A stretch of 5,797 bases of DNA from Bacteroidales bacterium (lineage in GTDB: Bacteria > Bacteroidota > Bacteroidia > Bacteroidales > Dysgonomonadaceae). The stretch is taken from NCBI GenBank assembly GCA_012728155.1, contig JAAYFR010000432.1:1-5797 (forward strand). Direction: 5' to 3'. Shown in pieces: positions 1-5,429 of this stretch. The position numbers were made by a program, and so were the translations under genes. The notes under the pieces are model-generated. The model was given only the letters and a program-made list of their open reading frames with translations, was not told the origin of the DNA and searched no databases. The stretch's first letter is position 1, and each line of letters opens with the position of its first letter.

Positions 1-518
1 AGTCTGCACTGCGGGTGGAGGTGAAAAGGAGCAAGGAAGAGATTGCACTGCTCGACAAGGAACTCGAAGACAAAATCAAATCATACGACAAGATGGTCAG
101 CATGTGGACGGAATTCGACCCCACCCTGCTACGCGTGAAGGAGGTACACCTCTCAAAGAGGAAGATCGCCGGCGTGCTCCTGCCGATGCTCGACAAGGTA
201 GATTTCGAGATCCGCCCGTTCAGCCTCTTCAATCGCCCGAAATGGTTCCTCGACGGGGTAAAGACCCTCGAAGGATTGGCCGAGATCGGTATCCGCCGCG
301 ATTTCCAGGAGATACGGCTCTCCCGGCTCGAATATGCGCGAAAGAAAACCACCCAGAAGGTCAACCTCTTCGAGAAGGTACAAATCCCCGGCTATCAGGA
401 AGCCATCCTGAAGATAAAACGCTATCTCGAAGATGAGGAGAACCTCTCCAAATCATCACAGAAGATCATGCGTGCCCATCAGGAACAACGTAGAGAACAG
501 GAGGGAAGCGTATGGTAG
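1..518 (+). CDS. ntpD: V-type ATP synthase subunit D, central rotor shaft (partial, 5' end outside window)
   Basis: Subunit D forms the long coiled-coil shaft of the A/V-type ATPase. It turns inside the A3B3 head and couples ATP hydrolysis or synthesis to rotation of the membrane ring. The reading frame is open from base 3, and the first visible residues, SALRVEVKRSKEE, match the family's conserved N-terminal helix (KESALR-type motif). The gene therefore starts upstream; the GTG at 15 is an internal valine, not the start. About 171 residues are visible, against roughly 200-220 for the family, so perhaps 30 are missing. The protein is highly charged and helical: an N-terminal helix up to about MVSMWTEFD, a less regular middle, then a C-terminal helix ending in a Gln/Arg/Glu-rich tail, as expected for the antiparallel shaft. 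It ends in TAG at 516-518, 7 bases inside the next gene, which suggests translational coupling with subunit I. Identification rests on motif recognition, shape and the two neighbours. Confidence 0.93.
   Translation, partial: SALRVEVKRSKEEIALLDKELEDKIKSYDKMVSMWTEFDPTLLRVKEVHLSKRKIAGVLLPMLDKVDFEIRPFSLFNRPKWFLDGVKTLEGLAEIGIRRDFQEIRLSRLEYARKKTTQKVNLFEKVQIPGYQEAILKIKRYLEDEENLSKSSQKIMRAHQEQRREQEGSVW
499..504 (+). promoter_or_regulatory. Strong Shine-Dalgarno for ntpI, inside ntpD
   Basis: AGGAGG lies 7 bases before the ATG at 512, within the last codons of ntpD. It supports 512 as the start over the in-frame ATG at 524. Strong Shine-Dalgarno sites are known to be uncommon in Bacteroidetes, so this one stands out. 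It probably lets ribosomes that finish ntpD re-initiate on ntpI. Confidence 0.75.
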
Positions 519-2329
519 CGACAATGAAAAAATTTGTTTTTATCTCTTTCCATAAGGATTACGACCGATTCCTGCATGCACTGCGCGACATGGGGATGAT
601 CCATGTGGTGGAGCAGGAGAATAGGATGATCGATGAAGAGCAGTTGCAAGATCATCTCGCCGAAGCCAAACGGTTGGATGAATCGATCAAGAAACTCAAA
701 CAGGCGCGCGACAAGAAAAATCCCGCCCCATTCCTCGATATCGATATCACACGGGGGATGGATATCCCTGCAGAGATAGAGAAGATCGACAATCGAAAAT
801 CGACACTCCACCAACAGCTGCAGGTCAGCCTCAAAGAACGCGATAACTTGCTCCCCTGGGGGAACTTCGATCCGGAGAATATCCACAAACTACAAAAAGC
901 AGGATACCACCTCCGTTTCTTTATCGTGCCCGATAAGGAGTATGACCCCGAATGGGAAACGAAATACAACGCCATCGTCATTCATAAGGAGACATCCAAA
1001 ACCTATTTTGTGACGGTGACGAAAGGTGCAGAAGTGGCCGACGACCTACAGCTGGAGGAGATGAAAATTCCCGAGGTATCGTTAGAATCGCTCGCCAACC
1101 TGATCGACTCGCTGGATGAGAAGATCGCTGAGCAGAACAGTGCCTTAAAAACACTTGCAACCGAGATCCCATCTGCCGAAGCGGCATTGAAATCGCTCGA
1201 GTCGGAGATCTTCTTCACAAAAGTAGCCCGTAGCGCCACACCTGCGGCAGAAGAGAAGCTGCTGTTGCTGCAGGGATGGGCGCCGGAAGAGAATGTGGAG
1301 GAGATCACCCGCTACCTGGAGTCGCAAGATGTCTATTATCAGCTCTCCGATCCAACACCGGAAGACGACGTGCCGATCAAGTTCAAGAACAACCGCTTTA
1401 TGCGCCTCTTCGAACCGATCGCCGAACTCTATATGTTGCCCAAATACAACGAGATCGACCTCACACCCTTCTTCGCTCCTTTCTATATGATCTTCTTCGG
1501 ATTATCGCTGGGCGATATCGGTTACGGAACCCTCCTCTTTGTAGGAGCTACATTGGTAAGGATTTTCGGAAAACAGAAAATCTCGAAGACGATGCGGGGG
1601 ATGCTTGCATTGGTACAGATACTGGGCGTCTCCACCATGGTGTGTGGCCTGCTGACCGGTGGTTTTTTCGGATTCAATATCTACGAAACCCATATCACCC
1701 TCTTCCAGAAACTGAAGGAGCAGATCTTTTTCGATAACGAGCAGATGTTTATGCTGTCTCTCCTATTAGGGGTCGTGCAGATCATGTTCGCCATGTTCCT
1801 GAAGATCATCAACCGCGTCAAGCAGTTCGGATGGATGCAGACACTCTCCACCATCGGCTGGTTCGTCCTGCTCCTGAGTGTGATCGTGGCCTACCTGCTG
1901 CCTGCATGGATGCCGATGGGAGGAACGCTGCATCTTATCGTAATGGGACTTGCAGCCATCCTGATCTTCTTCCTCAACTCGCCGGGAAAGAACCCCTTTT
2001 TAAATCTGGGGCTCGGCCTGTGGGACACCTACAATATGGCGACCGGCCTGCTGGGTGACATATTGTCATACGTACGACTCTTCGCGCTGGGCCTCTCCGG
2101 TGGTATCTTAGCAAGTGTGTTCAACAGCTTGGCACTGGGACTGAAGCCGGACAACCTGATCGGCGGATCGATCGTCTTCCTGCTGATCTTCCTCTTCGGA
2201 CATGCCATCAACATGTTTATGAACGTGCTTGGCGCCTTCGTACACCCGCTGCGTCTTACCTTCGTGGAGTTCTACAAAAATGCCGAATTTGAGGGAGGAG
2301 GCAAGAAATACAACCCGTTCAAAAAATAG
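512..2329 (+). CDS. ntpI: V-type ATP synthase subunit I (membrane stator, subunit a homologue)
   Basis: This is the stator subunit of the membrane sector. It supplies the two ion half-channels against the rotating K ring and links the ring to the peripheral stalk. The 605-residue protein is normal length for a bacterial subunit I. Residues 1-300 form the cytosolic arm, with charged helical stretches at about 40-115 and 190-235 and the family's GWAPEE motif at 255-260. From about 318 onward there are roughly seven to eight hydrophobic segments. These include the conserved GDIGYG (334-339), the GGFFGF loop (383-388), LGDILSYVRLFALGLS (514-529) and FVHPLRLTFVEFY (576-588). R522 corresponds to the essential arginine of the family (yeast Vph1 R735) and R581 to the second conserved arginine (R799). 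The start at 512 is chosen for the AGGAGG site and the family-like N-terminus MVATMKKFVF; 524 is the alternative. It overlaps ntpD by 7 bases and precedes ntpK, as expected in a single operon. All key residues looked for are present. Confidence 0.96.
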   Translation: MVATMKKFVFISFHKDYDRFLHALRDMGMIHVVEQENRMIDEEQLQDHLAEAKRLDESIKKLKQARDKKNPAPFLDIDITRGMDIPAEIEKIDNRKSTLHQQLQVSLKERDNLLPWGNFDPENIHKLQKAGYHLRFFIVPDKEYDPEWETKYNAIVIHKETSKTYFVTVTKGAEVADDLQLEEMKIPEVSLESLANLIDSLDEKIAEQNSALKTLATEIPSAEAALKSLESEIFFTKVARSATPAAEEKLLLLQGWAPEENVEEITRYLESQDVYYQLSDPTPEDDVPIKFKNNRFMRLFEPIAELYMLPKYNEIDLTPFFAPFYMIFFGLSLGDIGYGTLLFVGATLVRIFGKQKISKTMRGMLALVQILGVSTMVCGLLTGGFFGFNIYETHITLFQKLKEQIFFDNEQMFMLSLLLGVVQIMFAMFLKIINRVKQFGWMQTLSTIGWFVLLLSVIVAYLLPAWMPMGGTLHLIVMGLAAILIFFLNSPGKNPFLNLGLGLWDTYNMATGLLGDILSYVRLFALGLSGGILASVFNSLALGLKPDNLIGGSIVFLLIFLFGHAINMFMNVLGAFVHPLRLTFVEFYKNAEFEGGGKKYNPFKK

Positions 2330-2384
2330 AGACAAACAAGATATAGAGGAGAAAAATCAAATCAATCACAAACAATAAAAAATT
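2330..2384 (+). promoter_or_regulatory. A-rich untranslated leader of ntpK
   Basis: This 55-base spacer is mostly A with few G residues close to the start codon. A Shine-Dalgarno-like AGAGGAG is present at 2345-2351, but it lies 33 bases before the ATG, too far for normal use, and no start codon sits near it. No TAnnTTTG promoter box or terminator is visible, so ntpK should be transcribed from the same operon. An unstructured A-rich leader is the usual initiation context in Bacteroidetes. Here it could favour the high translation needed for a multi-copy ring subunit, which is inference. Confidence 0.45.
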
Positions 2385-2846
2385 ATGGACACCAATTTAT
2401 TAATCGCCTACTTAGGCATCGGACTTATGATTGCGCTTTCGGGAATTGGCAGCTCTTATGGAGTAACTATTGCCGGAAATGCAGCTATCGGAGCACTCAA
2501 GAAAGACAGTAGCAAATTCGGGAACTTCCTCGTGTTGACCGCACTTCCCGGCACACAGGGATTGTATGGCTTCGCCGGATATTTTATGTTTCAAAGTATC
2601 TTCAACATCCTGACCCCCGAAATCACCGCCATTCAGTCCGCCGCTGTTTTTGCCGCAGGACTCTCCATGGGGCTGGTAGGGTTGCTCTCCGCCATCCGTC
2701 AGGGTCAGGTTTGCGCCAACGGTATCGCCTCCATCGGCCAGGGGAATGATGTATTCGGAAATACGCTGATCCTCGCCGTTTTCCCCGAGTTGTACGCTAT
2801 CGTGGCATTGGCCGGCGTATTCCTTATCGGTTCTGCCGTAGCTTAA
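2385..2846 (+). CDS. ntpK: V-type ATP synthase subunit K (rotor-ring proteolipid, double hairpin)
   Basis: Subunit K forms the rotating membrane ring that carries ions past subunit I. The 153-residue protein has four membrane helices in two homologous hairpins: roughly 4-31, 45-75, 83-104 and 124-152. This is the fused double-hairpin form of E. hirae NtpK (about 156 residues), not the single-hairpin form of Thermus. The ion-carrying carboxylate is E135 in helix 4 (VFPELYAIVA). The corresponding part of helix 2 reads LPGTQGLYGF and has no acid, so each protomer carries one ion site. L54, T57, Q58, Q106 and E135 line up with the Na+ ligands I recall for E. hirae NtpK (L61, T64, Q65, Q110, E139). 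Na+ coupling is therefore likely, though not proven. The gene ends with tandem in-frame stops, TAA then TGA. It is the last gene of the operon: a terminator follows 45 bases downstream and the next gene is convergent. Confidence 0.96.
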   Translation: MDTNLLIAYLGIGLMIALSGIGSSYGVTIAGNAAIGALKKDSSKFGNFLVLTALPGTQGLYGFAGYFMFQSIFNILTPEITAIQSAAVFAAGLSMGLVGLLSAIRQGQVCANGIASIGQGNDVFGNTLILAVFPELYAIVALAGVFLIGSAVA

Positions 2847-2891
2847 TGACCTGAAATCGAAAGAAACTCGATTAAAATAATAAAATCAATG

Positions 2892-2923
2892 AAAAGGCTG
2901 TCGCTCTCTGCGGCAGCTTTTTT
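2892..2923 (+). terminator. Intrinsic terminator closing the V-ATPase operon, probably bidirectional
   Basis: A hairpin pairs 2892-2904 with 2910-2922 around a five-base TCTCT loop, using 13 pairs of which two are G-U wobbles. The lower stem is an A-tract opposite the six-T run at 2918-2923, which serves as the U-tract for the + strand. Read on the - strand, the same stem begins four bases past the stop codon of the CDF gene and ends in a short T-run, so it can terminate both convergent units. Confidence 0.85.
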
Positions 2924-2926
2924 CTT

Positions 2927-3859
2927 CTATGGATTTTGGTCGATTCCCTGCCGGTCGATACTGATATCTCTCATCGAAGCGGGATCCTCCACCGGCTCGA
3001 GATGGGTATGCACCGTCACCGGTTCATCAAAGAGATTGATAATGGTCTCTTCAATCTCGTCTGCACGGTCGTGCGCCTCTTTCACGGTCCACTTACCCGG
3101 CACCAACACATGCAGCGTAATGAATTTACGGCGACCGGCAGCACGGGTCAGCAACGAATGATATTCAATCTTTTGTTCCTTCAGTGAATCAAGATAGCCC
3201 ATAATCTTCTCCAGATCTCCTTCAGGAATGGAGGCATCCATCAAACCGCTGGCAGAGCGGCTGATCAGCCTATATCCTATATAGATAATATGTATCGCCA
3301 AAACAATGGCAATGATGGGGTCGACAATCAACCAGCCGGTAAATTTCACCATCACAATAGCCACAATCACCCCTACCGAAGTCCACACATCGGCCAGCAA
3401 GTGCTTGCCATCTGCCTCCAACAACAGCGACTTTCTCTTTTTCCCATGATGAACCAATGTCACTCCCACTCCCAAATTGACCAACGAAGCCAATAATGAA
3501 AAGAGCAGACCGGTGTTGATATTCTCAATCGGCCGGGGATCGATCAATCGTGACACCGCCGACCAGATAATCGTAAAAGCAGCGATCAAGATCAGCGCCC
3601 CTTCCGCCGCACTCGAGAAATATTCCGCCTTACTATGCCCAAATTCATGCTCCTTATCCGCCGGTTTCTGTGATATAGTGAGCATCACCAACGCAAAGAT
3701 CGCTGCGAACAGGTTCACAAACGACTCCAACGCATCCGACAGAAAACCCATCGAACCGGTCACATAGTAAGCATAAAACTTCAGAAGTATAGTGACTATC
3801 GCAGCGGCAATAGAGAGATATATAAACTTTCGGAGTGGATTCTCTTTCATTGTAGCCAT
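2927..3859 (-). CDS. Cation diffusion facilitator (CDF) family divalent metal exporter
   Basis: This is an inner-membrane metal/H+ antiporter of the CDF family, whose members export Zn2+, Fe2+, Mn2+, Cd2+ or Co2+ as homodimers. From the ATG at 3859 it has 310 residues, a typical length. Six membrane helices lie at about 11-35, 38-65, 81-105, 117-137, 152-173 and 175-198, followed by a cytosolic domain to about 290. The signature HEFGHSKAEY is at 71-80. TM5 carries the usual HxxxD (H153, D157), but TM2 reads SDALESFVN, giving E45 and N49 where most members have H/D and D. In the cytosolic domain H250, H263, H286 and E288 align with the dimer-interface metal ligands of E. coli YiiP (H232, H248, H283, D285). 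Metal specificity cannot be assigned. The frame extends to a TTG at 3877, but that codon lies within the likely promoter -7 box, so 3859 is preferred; ATG 3850 is also possible. The gene is monocistronic, convergent with ntpK and divergent from ffh. Confidence 0.93.
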   Translation of the reverse strand: MATMKENPLRKFIYLSIAAAIVTILLKFYAYYVTGSMGFLSDALESFVNLFAAIFALVMLTISQKPADKEHEFGHSKAEYFSSAAEGALILIAAFTIIWSAVSRLIDPRPIENINTGLLFSLLASLVNLGVGVTLVHHGKKRKSLLLEADGKHLLADVWTSVGVIVAIVMVKFTGWLIVDPIIAIVLAIHIIYIGYRLISRSASGLMDASIPEGDLEKIMGYLDSLKEQKIEYHSLLTRAAGRRKFITLHVLVPGKWTVKEAHDRADEIEETIINLFDEPVTVHTHLEPVEDPASMRDISIDRQGIDQNP

Positions 3860-3874
3860 ATCTTTAATTGGAAA

Positions 3875-3882
3875 CAAAAGTA
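3875..3882 (-). promoter_or_regulatory. Candidate Bacteroidetes -7 box for the CDF gene
   Basis: Read on the - strand, these bases are TACTTTTG, a full match to TAnnTTTG. The box lies 15 bases before the ATG at 3859, so the transcript would have a leader of only about 10 bases. No TTG at the expected -33 distance is visible, which lowers confidence. If the box is real, the TTG at 3877 cannot be the start codon. Confidence 0.5.
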
Positions 3883-3887
3883 ATGAT

Positions 3888-3930
3888 TTTTGATGCTTCT
3901 TCCGCTATATATTTGCCGGAAATATCAAAA
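3888..3930. repeat. Interrupted inverted repeat between divergent genes
   Basis: The outer arms TTTTGAT (3888-3894) and ATCAAAA (3924-3930) enclose inner arms TTCCG (3900-3904) and CGGAA (3917-3921), with a 12-base AT-rich centre. The element sits immediately upstream of the CDF -7 box and about 40 bases upstream of the ffh -7 box. It could be an operator for a regulator of the metal exporter, but the unequal gaps between arms (five and two bases) make this uncertain. Confidence 0.35.
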
Positions 3931-3946
3931 GAGAAACAACTCGCCT

Positions 3947-3978
3947 CTTGGATATAGGCAAAAAATCAACTATTTTTG
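3947..3978 (+). promoter_or_regulatory. Promoter of ffh, Bacteroidetes type
   Basis: CTTG at 3947-3950 as the -33 element and TATTTTTG at 3971-3978 as the -7 element (full match to TAnnTTTG) are separated by 20 bases, within the spacing known for the Bacteroidetes primary sigma factor. Transcription would begin near 3984, giving a leader of about 36 bases. A weak AGGA (4008-4011) lies nine bases before the ffh ATG. Confidence 0.72.
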
Positions 3979-4020
3979 TATCGCCTAAAAAAGGATAGAA
4001 TAAAAACAGGATAAGATTGT

Positions 4021-5346
4021 ATGTTTGAAAATTTAAGTGAAAGACTGGAGAAGTCGTTCAAGATACTGAAGGGTCAAGGTAAGATTACCGAAATCAACGT
4101 TGCCGAGACATTGAAAGATGTGCGTCGTGCACTGTTGGATGCCGACGTCAACTTTAAAACTGCCAAGGAATTCACCGATAGGGTGAAGGAGAAGGCGATG
4201 GGACAGGATGTGCTCAACGCCGTGAAGCCGGAGCAGATGATGGTGAAGATCGTGCACGACGAGCTCGCCACCCTGATGGGAGGTAGCGCTGCCGAATTCA
4301 ATATCAAGGGGAATCCGGCCATTATCCTGATGTCCGGTCTGCAGGGATCGGGAAAGACCACCTTCTCCGGCAAGCTGGCCAACATGCTCAAAAACAAACG
4401 GGGAAAAAACCCGTTGCTGGTCGCCGGCGACGTCTACCGTCCCGCCGCCATTGAACAGTTGAAAGTGTTGGGCGAGCAGATCGGTGTATCGGTATATGCC
4501 GAAGAGGAGAACAAAAACCCTGTCAAGATCGCCCAGAACGCCATCCAATATGCCCGTCAGCATGGCAAAGACCTGATCATCATCGACACCGCCGGGCGTC
4601 TCGCTATCGACGAGGAGATGATGAAGGAGATCGAATCGATCAAAAAAGCGGTCAATCCGCAGGAGACCCTCTTCGTGGTCGACTCCATGACCGGTCAGGA
4701 TGCAGTGAATACCGCCAAGGAATTCAACCAGCGGCTCGACTTCAACGGTGTGGTACTGACCAAGCTCGATGGTGATACCCGGGGTGGCGCGGCCCTCTCT
4801 ATCCGCTCGGTGGTAGATAAGCCGATCAAATTTGTCGGTACCGGCGAGAAGTTAGATGCCATCGACCTGTTTCACCCCGAGCGTATGGCGGACCGTATCC
4901 TCGGCATGGGTGACATTGTCTCCCTGGTGGAAAAGGCACAAGAGCAATACGACGAGGAGGAGGCACGCCGCCTGCAGAAGAAGATCGCCAAGAACCAGTT
5001 CGATTTCAACGACTTCATCGCCCAGATCCAGCAGATCAAGAAGATGGGTAACCTGAAAGATCTGGCATCGATGATCCCCGGCGTGGGCAAACAGATCAAG
5101 GAACTGGATATCGATGACGATGCGTTCGAAGGTATCGAAGCCATTATCCGGTCGATGACTCCGCAGGAACGGAGCAACCCCGAAATACTGAACGGAAGCC
5201 GCCGTGCCCGTATCGCCAAAGGTAGCGGCACCAACGTGCAGGAGGTGAACAAGCTCCTCAAACAGTTCGACGAGACCCGCAAGATGATGCGCATGATGAC
5301 CTCCGGCGGGGGACGCCAGGCCGTGCGGAATATGAAACGGAGATAG
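4021..5346 (+). CDS. ffh: Signal recognition particle protein Ffh (SRP54 GTPase)
   Basis: Ffh binds 4.5S RNA and the signal sequences of nascent membrane proteins. It then docks with FtsY and hands the ribosome to the Sec translocon, with reciprocal GTP hydrolysis. The 441-residue protein is full length for bacteria. The N domain (1 to about 90) has the conserved ALLDADVN at 37-44. The G domain (about 91-295) shows the P-loop GLQGSGKTT (106-114, K112), the SRP-specific insertion-box motif AGDVYRPAA (135-143), DTAGR (189-193), TKLDGDTRGG (247-256) and the closing GTGEKLDAIDLFHPERM (273-289). The M domain (about 325-435) has the finger-loop lead-in FDFNDFIAQ and the RNA-binding motif SRRARIAKGSG (393-403). 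It ends in a short Met- and Gly-rich basic tail. The ATG at 4021 is chosen from the family N-terminus MFENLSERLE. The gene has its own promoter and is followed after 83 bases by folD. Nothing unusual is seen in the protein. Confidence 0.98.
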   Translation: MFENLSERLEKSFKILKGQGKITEINVAETLKDVRRALLDADVNFKTAKEFTDRVKEKAMGQDVLNAVKPEQMMVKIVHDELATLMGGSAAEFNIKGNPAIILMSGLQGSGKTTFSGKLANMLKNKRGKNPLLVAGDVYRPAAIEQLKVLGEQIGVSVYAEEENKNPVKIAQNAIQYARQHGKDLIIIDTAGRLAIDEEMMKEIESIKKAVNPQETLFVVDSMTGQDAVNTAKEFNQRLDFNGVVLTKLDGDTRGGAALSIRSVVDKPIKFVGTGEKLDAIDLFHPERMADRILGMGDIVSLVEKAQEQYDEEEARRLQKKIAKNQFDFNDFIAQIQQIKKMGNLKDLASMIPGVGKQIKELDIDDDAFEGIEAIIRSMTPQERSNPEILNGSRRARIAKGSGTNVQEVNKLLKQFDETRKMMRMMTSGGGRQAVRNMKRR

Positions 5347-5358
5347 GTGAAGTGATGA

Positions 5359-5400
5359 TTCCGATAAATCGGAACGACTTGTCCCGTCCTATCGGGAAGT
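5359..5400. repeat. Pair of small inverted repeats between ffh and folD
   Basis: The first repeat is TTCCGAT (5359-5365) and ATCGGAA (5368-5374), perfect 7-base arms; in RNA this would be six pairs with a UAAA loop. The second is TCCCG (5382-5386) with CGGGA (5393-5397), extendable through ACTT/AAGT (5377-5380, 5397-5400) if GT is bulged out. Neither has a T-run after it, so this is not a standard intrinsic terminator. No TAnnTTTG promoter lies in the 83-base spacer, so ffh and folD may be co-transcribed. A processing site, an attenuator-like element or a copy of a dispersed intergenic repeat are all possible. Confidence 0.5.
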
Positions 5401-5429
5401 AATGACAATCAAAGTGTAGCGAAAAAACT

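Noticed and set aside
479..886. Open frame of 135 codons on the - strand across the ntpD/ntpI junction
   Set aside because: It lies wholly opposite two well-supported genes, shows no recognisable domain and has no promoter. It is a shadow of the coding strand's codon bias.
1276..1737. Open frame of 153 codons on the + strand inside ntpI
   Set aside because: It is an out-of-frame reading of the ntpI membrane domain, Arg- and Pro-rich with no family resemblance. The ntpI frame carries all the conserved motifs.
2889..3187. Two + strand frames opposite the 3' end of the CDF gene, one starting in the terminator hairpin
   Set aside because: They overlap the conserved cytosolic domain of the CDF protein on the other strand, and the first would initiate within the terminator stem. 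No support as genes.
3943..3987. Short GCCT/AGGC and TAGGC/GCCTA dyads overlapping the ffh promoter
   Set aside because: The arms are only four to five bases and the spacings unrelated, so they are expected by chance in a spacer of this composition. Not reported as an operator.
3860..4020. Possible small RNA or tRNA gene in the longest spacer
   Set aside because: The 161 bases hold two promoter-like sites and an inverted repeat but no cloverleaf, no T-run terminator and no open frame of note.
4033..4563. Open frame of 176 codons on the - strand within ffh
   Set aside because: It is antisense to the N and G domains of Ffh, with a sequence typical of mirrored codon bias and no known fold.
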